Assembly: GCF_017168195.1 (NCBI RefSeq)
Contig: NZ_JADNYL010000003.1
Coordinates: 310,001 to 374,000 of the forward strand
Reading direction: 5' to 3'
DNA from: Thalassotalea sp. G2M2-11
GTDB taxonomy: Bacteria > Pseudomonadota > Gammaproteobacteria > Enterobacterales > Alteromonadaceae
DNA length: 64,000 bases
The position numbers and the translations under genes were made by a program. Below the pieces are notes generated by a model that saw nothing but the letters and a program-made list of their open reading frames with translations, was not told the DNA's origin and ran no database searches. This document shows positions 19,626-29,725 of the stretch, piece after piece (within the stretch, counting starts at the first letter, position 1; each line of letters opens with the position of its first letter).

Positions 19626-20984
19626 ATGAAAAAAATAACCTTATTATCGTTAGCCATTGGCATTGCATTTTCTGGTATTTCACACGCTAAAGTTGACGAG
19701 CAACAAGTAAAAAAATTATCGGGTGAATTAACTCCTATGGGGGCTATTCGCGGTGCAAATGCAGATGGTAGTATTCCAAAGTGGACTGGCGGTATTACTA
19801 AAGCGCCTGCTGGTTATGAGCCAGGAATGCATCACTTAGACCCTTACCCACAAGATAAGATCAAATACACTATTACTGCGGCTAATGTTGATGAATACAA
19901 AGATTTGCTCACACCAGGGCAAATCAAAATGTTTGAAACTTATCCTAGTACCTTCAAAATGAATGTGTATCAAACACGACGTTCTGCTTCTTTTCCCGAG
20001 CATGTATACCAAGCAACGGTTGACAATGCTGGTCGTTCTGAGTTGATTGAAGATGGTAATGGTATTACGCAAGCAGCTGTTGGTGTACCATTTCCGATCC
20101 CACAATCTGGTTTAGAAGCGATATGGAATCATATTCTACGTTATCGTGGTGAAGCCTTAACTCGTGAAGGTGGGCAAGTGACGCCGACCGCTTCAGGAGA
20201 CTATACCTATATAGGTTTTGATGAACAGTTAATGTTGCCTTATGGAGTTAAAGGTGCTTCGCCTAAAAAATTAGAAAAAACAAACATTTTGTTTAAATTT
20301 AAACAAAAAGTGACTGAGCCATCAAAATTGGTAGGAACAGCGTTATTGGTTCATGAAACCATGGATCAAATCAAAACACCACGCCAAGCATGGATATACA
20401 ATAAAGGTATTCGTCGTGCTCAAAAAGCACCAACTGTGGCTTATGATGCACCAGGTACTGCGTCAGATGGTTTAAGAACCACAGATGATTTTGATATGTT
20501 CAACGGTGCTCCAAATCGCTATAACTGGACATTAAAAGGTAAGCAAGAACTTTATATTCCTTATAATGATTACCGTTTACATAGTGATAAAGTGACTTAT
20601 GACGATATCGTCAAGCCTGGTCATATCAACCCTGATTTAGTGCGTTATGAAAAGCATCGTGTTTGGGTAGTTGAAGCTAACTTAAAAGAAAATACTCGTC
20701 ATATTTATAAAAAACGTGTGTTTTATATTGATGAAGACAGCTGGCAAATTGCGGTTACCGATATCTATGATGATCGAAATGAATTGTATCGTTTAGGCAT
20801 GGCTCATGGGTTAAATTATTATGAAGTACCAACGCAATGGTCAACATTGGATGTATTTCATGATTTCCAATCAAAACGTTATATTGCCATTGGTTTAGAT
20901 AATGAAAATAAAATGTATGATTTTTCAGCTAAACTTAAAGATATACAGTTTACCTCGCGTGCATTACAGCGAGATAATCGCTAA
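19626..20984 (+). CDS. DUF1329 periplasmic/outer-membrane lipid-binding-like protein
   Basis: A 452-residue protein with a signal peptide (MKKITLLSLAIGIAFSGISHA). The DUF1329 family is visible from LTPMGAIRGANADGSIPKWTGGI and the central RQAWIYNKGIRRAQKAPTVAYDAPG. The family has a LolA/LolB-like fold in known structures, suggesting lipid or hydrophobic ligand binding. It begins 12 bp after DUF1302 and is followed by an intrinsic hairpin at 21003-21026, so the last two genes of the set may be expressed at a lower level. Confidence 0.9.
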   Translation: MKKITLLSLAIGIAFSGISHAKVDEQQVKKLSGELTPMGAIRGANADGSIPKWTGGITKAPAGYEPGMHHLDPYPQDKIKYTITAANVDEYKDLLTPGQIKMFETYPSTFKMNVYQTRRSASFPEHVYQATVDNAGRSELIEDGNGITQAAVGVPFPIPQSGLEAIWNHILRYRGEALTREGGQVTPTASGDYTYIGFDEQLMLPYGVKGASPKKLEKTNILFKFKQKVTEPSKLVGTALLVHETMDQIKTPRQAWIYNKGIRRAQKAPTVAYDAPGTASDGLRTTDDFDMFNGAPNRYNWTLKGKQELYIPYNDYRLHSDKVTYDDIVKPGHINPDLVRYEKHRVWVVEANLKENTRHIYKKRVFYIDEDSWQIAVTDIYDDRNELYRLGMAHGLNYYEVPTQWSTLDVFHDFQSKRYIAIGLDNENKMYDFSAKLKDIQFTSRALQRDNR

Positions 20985-21002
20985 GCTCGTTTAAACGAAA
21001 AC

Positions 21003-21026
21003 GGCTGGCAAATGCCAGCCTTTTTT
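21003..21026 (+). terminator. Intrinsic terminator between DUF1329 and YCF48-like genes
   Basis: GGCTGGCA (21003-21010) pairs with TGCCAGCC (21013-21020), followed by TTTTTT. The next gene starts 31 bp later, so this is likely an attenuating internal terminator. Confidence 0.85.
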
Positions 21027-21056
21027 ATTGATATGTTAAAGTAGGATTATAACTAA

Positions 21057-22067
21057 ATGAGAGTCATGATTGGCATTTTATTGGCCATTGGTTTTCTTTC
21101 CCCTTTGTCTGCACAGACAGATACCAAAGCGGCAATAATGTCAAAGCTTGCGGTTAAATCAATGTTGTTTGATATTGCTAATGTTGAAAATGAATTTGTC
21201 ATTACCGTAGGTGAACGAGGTCATATTTTACGTTCAAAAGATGGCAACAATTGGCAACAGGTCAATGTGCCCAGTCAAACAACATTGACTGCTATCACTT
21301 TTGTCGATAATCGTCATGGCTGGGCAGTAGGTCATGGCTCGACTATTTTACATACCAACGATGGTGGCTTTACTTGGCAGATACAACAATACCTGCCTGA
21401 AACACAAAAACCCTTATTAGATGTCGCGTTTCAAAATAACTTAGAGGGAATAGCCGTAGGTTCATACGGATTATTTTATCGTACTGTTGATGGCGGAAAA
21501 ACATGGCAACGTGAATACCATACGTCATTACTGGCACAAGAGGATTTAGATTACCTTGATATGTTACGACAAGAAGATGAACAAGCATATCTAGAAGAAC
21601 GCGCTAGTATATTACCTCATTTTAATCGTATTTTTGTCGATGGCATAACGACCTATTTAGTTGGTGAACTTGGTTTGATAGCCAAAAGTAATGACTTTGG
21701 TCGTAATTGGCAACGTTTTGCCGAGGTTTATCATGGCTCATTTTATGACATTGGCCGCACCCATTTAGGTAATTTGCTAGCCGTTGGCTTGCGTGGCAAT
21801 ATTTATCGTAGCGTAACCAATGGTGCTGAATGGCAAAATAGTGATTCGGCAGTTACGGCATTATTGAACAGTATTGTACTTGCAGGTCAGTCACAAATAT
21901 TTTTACTCGGCAATAGCGGAGTGATGTTAGAAAGTACAGATGATGGTAAAAGCTTTACCCAGCATATTCAAGAAGATGGTAAAGCACTACTTGCAGGCGT
22001 TGTGTTCAATAAACAATTGGTTATTGCGTCAGAGGCAGGTATTAAAGCACTAAAGGTAGTAAAATAA
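21057..22067 (+). CDS. YCF48/BNR-repeat propeller protein
   Basis: A 336-residue secreted protein with a signal peptide ending near SAQ (residue 20). It carries repeated propeller blades with GWAVGHGSTILHTNDGGFTWQ and GIAVGSYGLFYRTVDGGKTWQ, the YCF48/photosystem II stability factor-like pattern. Here it is not photosynthetic; the partner genes imply an envelope assembly or docking role for the RND export unit. Its stop is followed one base later by the RND start, indicating translational coupling. Confidence 0.85.
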   Translation: MRVMIGILLAIGFLSPLSAQTDTKAAIMSKLAVKSMLFDIANVENEFVITVGERGHILRSKDGNNWQQVNVPSQTTLTAITFVDNRHGWAVGHGSTILHTNDGGFTWQIQQYLPETQKPLLDVAFQNNLEGIAVGSYGLFYRTVDGGKTWQREYHTSLLAQEDLDYLDMLRQEDEQAYLEERASILPHFNRIFVDGITTYLVGELGLIAKSNDFGRNWQRFAEVYHGSFYDIGRTHLGNLLAVGLRGNIYRSVTNGAEWQNSDSAVTALLNSIVLAGQSQIFLLGNSGVMLESTDDGKSFTQHIQEDGKALLAGVVFNKQLVIASEAGIKALKVVK

Positions 22068-22068
22068 A

Positions 22069-24372
22069 ATGAGCGTAGATACCTTAATTGATCGTATTGA
22101 AATTACCGTATTTAGACACAGGGCATTTGTCTTATTTATATTTGCTTTACTGAGTGTTTTTTTGATTTTTCAGGCATCGCAAATCAAACTCGATGCTTCT
22201 TTTACAAAAAATATTCCGCTAAATCATGAGTACATGCAGACCTATTTGAAGCACCGAGAAAACTTTGGTGGAGCAAATAATGTGTTGATTTCTGTGTGTA
22301 ACCAAGAAAGTGATATTTTTAATGAAGAATTTTTCACTGCATTAAAAGGGGTTCACGACCAGTTATTTTTTATTCCCGGTGTCAATCGAACTCAAGTAAA
22401 ATCTTTGTTTTCACCCAGTACACGTTTCGTTGAAGTGGTCGAAGACGGTTTTGCTGGTGGACCTGTAGTGCCTGCTGATTTTGTTGCTGATAAACAAGGC
22501 TTAGCTGTTGTTAAACAAAATATTGAAAAAGCAGGTATTATTGGGCGTATCGTTTCGGATGACTATCGCTGTGCTATGGTTAAAGCGACATTAATGGAGC
22601 GTAATCCAAATACGGGAGAGAAGCTTGATTCTATTGCCTTAGCGAATGTGCTCGAAAATGATATTCGAAAGCCATATGAAAAGGGCAATATTACCGTTCA
22701 CATTATTGGTTTTACTAAGATGGTTGGTGATGTTGCAGATGGTGCTAAGGGCGTAGTCACGTTTTTTGCCGTTGCCATAGCAATCACAACCTTGATGGTA
22801 TTTTTGTTCTCTCGCTCCATATTACTGACTATCTTACCTATTGCTTGCTCATTAGTGGCGGTTGTTTGGCAAATGGGCTTATTATCAACTATTGGCTTTG
22901 GTTTAGATCCTATGTCAATTCTTGTGCCATTTTTAGTGTTTGCCATTGGTGTTAGTCATGGCGTACAAATGATTAATGCCATAGGAAAACATGCCCAACA
23001 AGGTTACTCAACCAAAGAAGCGGCGCAGTTTAGCTTTCGTTCATTAATTATCCCTGGTGGTGCAGCCTTACTGTCAGACACTGTTGGTTTTATTACGCTG
23101 TTATCGATTGATATCGGGATCATCAGAGAATTAGCTATTACGGCATCGTTAGGTGTTGCTGTGATTATCTTTACTAATTTATTATTGCTGCCTGTGGTAA
23201 TTTCATTTCTTGATATTAAAGCTAAGCCGTCAAATAACGAGCAAGCTAATGGTCTTTGGCACTTTATGGCAAGCTTTAGTCAAAGAAGTGTAGCGAGTGT
23301 TATTTTGTTGATCGCAGCCGTATTGTTTGCCGCGGGTTTTCATTACTCTAAAGATCTTAAAATTGGTGAGTTACATGCTGGTGCACCCGCCTTACATGAG
23401 AGCTCTCGTTATAATCAAGACACTTTTTTGATCACTGATCGTTATGCAATTAGTGTTGATTATATGTCAGTCATTGTTGAAACAACGGCGAATGCCTGCA
23501 CGGACTCCAATGTGCTTAAGACGATGGATGCTTTTCAGTGGCGTATGGAAAATATTCAAGGTGTGCAGTCGGCAGTGAGTTTACCTTCTGTGATGAAAGT
23601 CATTAATTCTGGCTATTATGAAGGAAATTTGAAGTGGCGTATTATCTCACCGAATCAATTTGCATTAGCGCAAACCTTATCAAATGTGCCTAGCTCAACT
23701 GGCTTATTAAATAATGAATGTAGTGTGATGCCAGTGATCTTATTCTTAGCCGATCATAAAGCGGAAACCATTGATCGCGTAGTTGCTGAAGCTAAATTGG
23801 CTATAGAAGAACTGAACAACGACTTGCTTACTTTCCGTTTAGCATCAGGCCCTATTGGGGTAATGGCTGCAACCAATGAAGCTGTCGCCGAAGCCCAAAT
23901 GCCGATGATGTTCTATGTCTATGGTGCAGTTACACTACTTTGTTTGATTAGCTTTAGAAGCGTGAGAGCTACCGTTGCTGTGGTTGTACCGCTTTATGTG
24001 GTCTCTACGCTTGCTCAGTGGCTAATGACGGTGCTCGATATCGGTTTAACGGTTTCAACTTTACCTGTGATTGCTTTAGGAGTTGGTATTGGGGTAGATT
24101 ACGGTATCTATATTCTGTCTACCATGAGTATCAAGCTTCGTGAGGGTATGTCAGCCGATAAAGCTTACTTTGAAGCATTACGAGAACGAGGCAGTGCAGT
24201 ACTGATCACAGGTGTTACACTTGCCATCGGTGTTTCTACTTGGTTTTTCTCTGATTTGAAGTTCCAAGTGGATATGGGGATATTATTAACCTTTATGTTC
24301 CTGGTAAACATGTTGGCTGCGGTTACAATATTGCCAGCATTGGGAAGTTTCTTATGGAAAAATAAAAAATAA
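22069..24372 (+). CDS. RND-superfamily (MMPL-type) permease
   Basis: A 767-residue inner-membrane transporter. It has one N-terminal transmembrane helix, a periplasmic domain, a block of five helices (about 225-380), a second single helix and periplasmic domain, and a last block of five helices (about 620-760). The GVGIGVDYGIYILS segment in the second block has the proton-relay-like acidic position common in MMPL/HAE3-type permeases. The size of about 770 residues with two sets fits the HAE3/hopanoid-transporter class rather than a 1000-residue AcrB-type drug pump. It probably energises the DUF1302/1329 pathway. Confidence 0.88.
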   Translation: MSVDTLIDRIEITVFRHRAFVLFIFALLSVFLIFQASQIKLDASFTKNIPLNHEYMQTYLKHRENFGGANNVLISVCNQESDIFNEEFFTALKGVHDQLFFIPGVNRTQVKSLFSPSTRFVEVVEDGFAGGPVVPADFVADKQGLAVVKQNIEKAGIIGRIVSDDYRCAMVKATLMERNPNTGEKLDSIALANVLENDIRKPYEKGNITVHIIGFTKMVGDVADGAKGVVTFFAVAIAITTLMVFLFSRSILLTILPIACSLVAVVWQMGLLSTIGFGLDPMSILVPFLVFAIGVSHGVQMINAIGKHAQQGYSTKEAAQFSFRSLIIPGGAALLSDTVGFITLLSIDIGIIRELAITASLGVAVIIFTNLLLLPVVISFLDIKAKPSNNEQANGLWHFMASFSQRSVASVILLIAAVLFAAGFHYSKDLKIGELHAGAPALHESSRYNQDTFLITDRYAISVDYMSVIVETTANACTDSNVLKTMDAFQWRMENIQGVQSAVSLPSVMKVINSGYYEGNLKWRIISPNQFALAQTLSNVPSSTGLLNNECSVMPVILFLADHKAETIDRVVAEAKLAIEELNNDLLTFRLASGPIGVMAATNEAVAEAQMPMMFYVYGAVTLLCLISFRSVRATVAVVVPLYVVSTLAQWLMTVLDIGLTVSTLPVIALGVGIGVDYGIYILSTMSIKLREGMSADKAYFEALRERGSAVLITGVTLAIGVSTWFFSDLKFQVDMGILLTFMFLVNMLAAVTILPALGSFLWKNKK

Positions 24373-24413
24373 TTAAAAATTTTTTATTTATTTTTGCCTG
24401 CATAAATAAACAT

Positions 24414-24437
24414 GAAAATGGCCGAAAGGTCATTTTC
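24414..24437 (+). terminator. Hairpin after the RND gene
   Basis: GAAAATGGCC (24414-24423) pairs with GGTCATTTTC (24428-24437) with one G-U wobble and a GAAA tetraloop. Confidence 0.6.
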
Positions 24438-24638
24438 TATTTATAACAAGTGAATAAACAGTTGTCATCGTACAATATATCTGCCATTTCCCTGACTATT
24501 TCAGCTTGCTTGATAAAAATATTACTCGCAATAGCCTAAAATTATTAATAAAATTCACCTCGTAGTCTATCCTAGTAGACACATATAAAAATTTTACAAC
24601 AAATTATTTCAAGCGTTTTATCCAAAAAGGAAAACGGC

Positions 24639-27600
24639 ATGGCATTAGTAGACGGTTTACCCTCTGTGATACTTTCTAATGTAGCACAATTAATTAAGCA
24701 AAAAGTTCCTGCGGAAACAGCTCCTTTGGTGGAGCAATTTGCTGAACTTCTCTATCGAAATATATCAACACTAGATTTAGCTCAACGTAATGACAGTGAC
24801 ATGTACGGTGCAACGTTAAGTTTGTGGAAGTCCTTAAATGATCATAAAGTGAATAAGCCAATCATTAAGGTATTTAATCCACAAGTTTCTAAGCATGGCT
24901 GGAAATCAAGCCATACGATCATTGAGATCATTACAGAAGATATGCCGTTTTTGGTTGACTCTGTACGTATCGCATTAGGACGTATGGGAGTTACTCCGCA
25001 TTTGATGTTAAATAGTCCGATCCGTTTAGTTCGTCAGAAAAACAATAATATTGAACAATTATCAACGGCTTCAGATAAAAAGATCAAATCAACCTCAATT
25101 GAAACAGTATTTTTTATTGAAATTGATCGTCAAACCGATCAAGAAGTGATTGAAGAAATAGAAAGTGAACTATATTCGGTGTTAAGTGACATTGCTATTA
25201 CCGTCAATGATTGGTCAGCAATGAAAAAACGCTTAGAAGTCGTGATTAAAGAAACTGAAAAAGCTAATGTGCCATGTTCGAAGAAAGAGCATCAAGATGG
25301 TCTTGATTTTCTACGTTGGTTACTCGCGGATAATTTTACATTATTAGGATATCGCTCTTATAGCGTTAAAACGCTAAAAGGTGACTTAGCCTTGTCAGCT
25401 GATGTGAAATCAAGCTTAGGTTTAATGAAACAGTCTCAAGGGACAAAGGAACGACTTTTATCAACCTTAAGCCCTTCAGCGAGAGAATTAGCGTTAGGGA
25501 ATAATTTACTTATTTTAACGAAAACCAATTCTCGCTCACGTGTTCACCGACCAGCACACCTAGATTACATCGGTGTTAAACGTTTTGATGATCAAGGCAA
25601 TGTACTCGGTGAAGAGCGCTTTGTAGGTTTGTTTGGCTCTGCTTATTATACTAACAGTGCGTTAGACTTGCCGTTAATCAAATCTAAAGTTGCAAGTGTG
25701 TGTCAAGCCTCTGGTTATGCAGAAGGTACTCATGCATTTAAGACCTTAATAAATATTTTAGAAACATACCCAAGAGATGAGATTTTGCAAACCAGTACTT
25801 CTGAGTTATTGCAAAATGTATTGGGTATTTTCCAAATGCAAGAGCGCGATTACTCTGGCTTATTTATTCGTCGCGATGCGTTCGAACGTTTTTATTCTTG
25901 TATGGTGTATGTGCCAAGAGAGCGTTATAACACGGCATTAAGGGTTAAAACCCAAAAATTATTACAAGAATCATTTAATAGTGATCAAGAGGTTGAATTT
26001 ACAACCTATTTCTCAGAATCCGCGCAAGCGAGAACACATTACATTGTTCGCGTAAATTCAACAAAAGCAGATATTAACGTGAAAGAAATCGAAAAGAATT
26101 TAAATGAAGCAGCACGAAGCTGGGATGATAAACTTTCAGCGGCATTAAAAGCACAAAAAGGTGAAGCCAAAGGTAAAGCATTAAGCCGTAAATATGTTAG
26201 CTTCCCACAAGCCTATAAAGATGAAGTATTACCAGGTAGTGCCATTGTTGATATTGCAAAATTTGAGGCATTATCTGACAGTAATCAGCTGGAAATGCTT
26301 TTTTATCAGCCACAGGAAGAAAAGAAAGGTAGCCGCTTTGTTAAGTTGAAGTTATTCCATAAAGGAGATCCGCTTCACTTATCTGATGTACTACCTATGT
26401 TAGAAAACTTCGGTTTGCGGGTGATCGGTGAAAGCCCTTATGCGGTTAACACCTCTGAAGGTGAAACCTGCTGGATCTTAGATTTTTCTATGTTATTAAC
26501 CGGTGATAAAGCGTTTAATTTAGAGAAAGTTCAAAACTTATTCCAAGATGCTTTTGCCAAAGTGTGGCGCGGTGTATTAGAAGATGATGGTTTTAACCGG
26601 TTAATTTTAGCTGCCGAATTGGCTGGTCGTGAGGTGTCTATCTTACGGGCATACGCAAAATATGAGCGTCAGTTAGGCGGTACGTTTAGTCAAAGCTATA
26701 TCGAAGACACGTTCGCGCGTTATCCGAAACTGGCTGAATTATTAATTAAATTATTTAACTTACGCTTTGACCCTCAATCGAAACAGTCTGATAAAGCGAT
26801 CACTAAAGTTTTAGATGATATTGAAACGTCATTGGATAACGTGGCGAACTTGGATGATGATCGAATCATTCGTCGCTTTGTTGAGATGATCAAAGCAACA
26901 ATTCGTACTAACTACTTCCAATCTCATCCTGAATTAGGTGAAAAGTCTTATATCTCGTTTAAAATCACACCTGAATTAATCGCAGATATTCCTCAACCTA
27001 TTCCTGCTTATGAAATTTTTGTTTACTCACCACAAGTTGAAGGTGTGCATTTGCGTGGTGGAAAGGTTGCACGGGGTGGTTTGCGTTGGTCTGACCGTCG
27101 AGAAGACTTTAGAACAGAAGTGTTAGGCTTAGTAAAAGCACAACAAGTTAAAAACACTGTGATTGTGCCAGTAGGTGCAAAAGGTGGCTTTGTTTGTAAG
27201 CAGTTGCCACAAGGTAGCAGAAAAGAAATCTTTGAAGCAGGACAAGAATGCTATCGTACCTTTATCCGTGGTCTTTTAGATATCACTGATAATATTGTTG
27301 CCGGTGAAGTGGTGCCTCCCGTTAATGTGGTTCGTCACGATGAAGATGATCCGTATTTAGTGGTTGCAGCAGATAAAGGCACAGCAACCTTCTCTGATAT
27401 CGCTAATGGTATTTCAGAAGAATATAACTTCTGGATGGGTGATGCTTTTGCTTCCGGTGGTAGTGTAGGTTATGACCATAAAGGCATGGGGATCACGGCA
27501 AAAGGTGCATGGGAATCTGTTAAACGTCATTTCCGTGAAATGGATATTGATTGTCAATCGACAGATTTTACCTGTATAGGTGTCGGTGATATGGCTGGAG

Positions 27601-29480
27601 ACGTGTTTGGTAATGGTATGTTGTTGTCAAAACATATCCGTTTACAAGCAGCGTTTAACCATATGCACATCTTTATCGATCCGAACCCTGATTCCGCTTC
27701 AAGCTATAAAGAGCGTGAACGTTTATTTAACTTAGCGGGCTGTACGTGGGAAGATTACGACAAATCGTTAATTTCTGAAGGCGGTGGTATCTTTAGTCGC
27801 GCGGCTAAATCGATAAAATTGACTAGCCAAATTAAGAAAATGCTTGGCACCCAAAAGCAAACCATGTCACCGAATGAGTTGATCCAAGCTATTTTAAAAA
27901 TGAAAGTGGATCTGTTATGGAATGGTGGTATTGGAACCTATGTTAAGTCAAGTAAAGAATCTCACCTTGAAGTGGGAGATCGAGCCAATGATGCGTTGCG
28001 GATCAATGGCAAGGAATTACAAGCTAAAATTGTAGGTGAGGGCGGTAATTTAGGTTTTACTCAGCTTGGCCGTATTGAATATGCAGCCAATGGTGGTCGT
28101 ATTAATACCGATGCAATTGATAATGCTGGTGGTGTTGATTGCTCTGATAATGAAGTTAACATCAAAATATTATTGAATGGTTTAGTTCAAAATGGTGATT
28201 TAACCGTTAAGCAACGTAACAAGCTTTTATATGATATGACCGATGATGTCTCTGAGATCGTATTAGAAGATTGTTACCGCCAAACGCACTCTTTATCTAT
28301 CACGATTCAAAGAGGGGTGAACCAACTTAAAGAGCAAACCCGTTTTATACATGAATTAGAGCGTACGGGTAAGTTAAATCGCGCATTAGAGTTTATTCCT
28401 AATGATGAAGAACTTGCCGATCGTTTAGCACAAGGACAAGGGTTAACTCGTCCAGAGTTATCCGTGTTACTTGCTTACAGTAAAATGGTGTTAAAAGAAG
28501 ATCTTGTTTGTCCTGAAATCACTGAAAATGCTTATCATGATCAATTATTGATTGAAGCGTTTCCTAAAGAGCTACAAGAGAAATATCGTGAACAAATGCA
28601 AGATCACCCACTAAGAGCTGAAATTATCGCGACTAAGTTAGCGAACAATATCAGTAATGACATGGGCTTTAATTTTGTTAACCGTATGCATGAAGAAACG
28701 GGCGCTTCAGTGGCAGAAATTGCTAACTGTTATGTCATGGCAAGTGCTGTATTTGAAATGTCGGATATATGGGAACAAATCAGTGATTTAGATAATAAAG
28801 TATCAACATCGGTACAAACTGAAATGTTATTCCAATTGCGCCGTACTGTACGTCGAGTTACTCGTTGGTTCCTTCGCCATCGTAATAAGTTAATGGAAAT
28901 TCAACAGTCTATTGATTTTTACTCGAAAATTTTTAACGCCATGACAGACAAAATTTGTGATGTCATGATCGAAGAAGAAGTCGATATGCTTAAGCGCGTT
29001 GAAGATGATTTAATCAACGTAGGTGTGCCTAAGAATATTGCACAGCGTATATCACAGTTAAGTACATTATTCTCAGTGATGGACTTAGCAGAGCTATCTA
29101 AGAATGACAGCCGTCCAATTGAAGTTGTAGCGGATGTTTACTTTAAATTGGGTGCTCGTTTAGATTTACACTGGTTCTTAGATCAAATTACTAATCAGCC
29201 TGTTTCTAATCACTGGCAAGCTCTTGCTAGGGCGTCATTTAGAGAAGAGCTCGATTGGCAGCAACGCTCAATTACTTCAGTTATTTTACGTTGTGATGAG
29301 AAGAGTGAAGATGTCGAAGCTATGCTAGAAAATTGGTTTAGCGCTAACGAGCTACCATTGAAGCGTTGGAATCATATTCTTGATGAATTTAGAATTGGTC
29401 AAACTCATGATTTTGCTAAATTCTCTGTCGCATTAAGAGAGCTAATGTTGCTGAGTTTAAATTGTGACCCAAGCAAATAA
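24639..29480 (+). CDS. gdhB: NAD-dependent glutamate dehydrogenase, large (about 180 kDa) class
   Basis: A 1613-residue enzyme of the large bacterial NAD-GDH family, which deaminates glutamate to 2-oxoglutarate for catabolism. The N-terminal part (about 1-700) contains ACT-like regulatory domains. The catalytic domain (about 750-1250) has GLRWSDRREDFRTEVLGLVKAQQVKN, the GAKGGFV motif with catalytic lysines, and a nucleotide-binding GVGDMAGDVFGNGM segment. The helical C-terminal domain completes the protein. Length matches the family (1580-1620). AAGGA precedes the ATG; a strong terminator follows. Confidence 0.95.
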   Translation: MALVDGLPSVILSNVAQLIKQKVPAETAPLVEQFAELLYRNISTLDLAQRNDSDMYGATLSLWKSLNDHKVNKPIIKVFNPQVSKHGWKSSHTIIEIITEDMPFLVDSVRIALGRMGVTPHLMLNSPIRLVRQKNNNIEQLSTASDKKIKSTSIETVFFIEIDRQTDQEVIEEIESELYSVLSDIAITVNDWSAMKKRLEVVIKETEKANVPCSKKEHQDGLDFLRWLLADNFTLLGYRSYSVKTLKGDLALSADVKSSLGLMKQSQGTKERLLSTLSPSARELALGNNLLILTKTNSRSRVHRPAHLDYIGVKRFDDQGNVLGEERFVGLFGSAYYTNSALDLPLIKSKVASVCQASGYAEGTHAFKTLINILETYPRDEILQTSTSELLQNVLGIFQMQERDYSGLFIRRDAFERFYSCMVYVPRERYNTALRVKTQKLLQESFNSDQEVEFTTYFSESAQARTHYIVRVNSTKADINVKEIEKNLNEAARSWDDKLSAALKAQKGEAKGKALSRKYVSFPQAYKDEVLPGSAIVDIAKFEALSDSNQLEMLFYQPQEEKKGSRFVKLKLFHKGDPLHLSDVLPMLENFGLRVIGESPYAVNTSEGETCWILDFSMLLTGDKAFNLEKVQNLFQDAFAKVWRGVLEDDGFNRLILAAELAGREVSILRAYAKYERQLGGTFSQSYIEDTFARYPKLAELLIKLFNLRFDPQSKQSDKAITKVLDDIETSLDNVANLDDDRIIRRFVEMIKATIRTNYFQSHPELGEKSYISFKITPELIADIPQPIPAYEIFVYSPQVEGVHLRGGKVARGGLRWSDRREDFRTEVLGLVKAQQVKNTVIVPVGAKGGFVCKQLPQGSRKEIFEAGQECYRTFIRGLLDITDNIVAGEVVPPVNVVRHDEDDPYLVVAADKGTATFSDIANGISEEYNFWMGDAFASGGSVGYDHKGMGITAKGAWESVKRHFREMDIDCQSTDFTCIGVGDMAGDVFGNGMLLSKHIRLQAAFNHMHIFIDPNPDSASSYKERERLFNLAGCTWEDYDKSLISEGGGIFSRAAKSIKLTSQIKKMLGTQKQTMSPNELIQAILKMKVDLLWNGGIGTYVKSSKESHLEVGDRANDALRINGKELQAKIVGEGGNLGFTQLGRIEYAANGGRINTDAIDNAGGVDCSDNEVNIKILLNGLVQNGDLTVKQRNKLLYDMTDDVSEIVLEDCYRQTHSLSITIQRGVNQLKEQTRFIHELERTGKLNRALEFIPNDEELADRLAQGQGLTRPELSVLLAYSKMVLKEDLVCPEITENAYHDQLLIEAFPKELQEKYREQMQDHPLRAEIIATKLANNISNDMGFNFVNRMHEETGASVAEIANCYVMASAVFEMSDIWEQISDLDNKVSTSVQTEMLFQLRRTVRRVTRWFLRHRNKLMEIQQSIDFYSKIFNAMTDKICDVMIEEEVDMLKRVEDDLINVGVPKNIAQRISQLSTLFSVMDLAELSKNDSRPIEVVADVYFKLGARLDLHWFLDQITNQPVSNHWQALARASFREELDWQQRSITSVILRCDEKSEDVEAMLENWFSANELPLKRWNHILDEFRIGQTHDFAKFSVALRELMLLSLNCDPSK

Positions 29481-29488
29481 AATGATAG

Positions 29489-29513
29489 AATCCCCGCATT
29501 AGCGGGGATTTTT
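29489..29513 (+). terminator. Intrinsic terminator after NAD-GDH gene
   Basis: AATCCCCGC (29489-29497) pairs with GCGGGGATT (29502-29510) over loop ATTA, followed by T residues. Confidence 0.92.
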
Positions 29514-29725
29514 GTTTGTGACCGAATATAACAGCTTCAATTAGTGTTATAGAGCAAGTTTAAATTGTATTGGTTATTCGCCAGTAAACTTTTTTATTGG
29601 TTATGTTTACAGCCTGTTTCATTCAGAAAATCCAACATTATCAATTAACTTTATCATGTTGATAATAAGCTAGATTAATGTTTTTCGTGAGTTAGTGACT
29701 ATTTTATCAATGCTATCGAGGTGAT

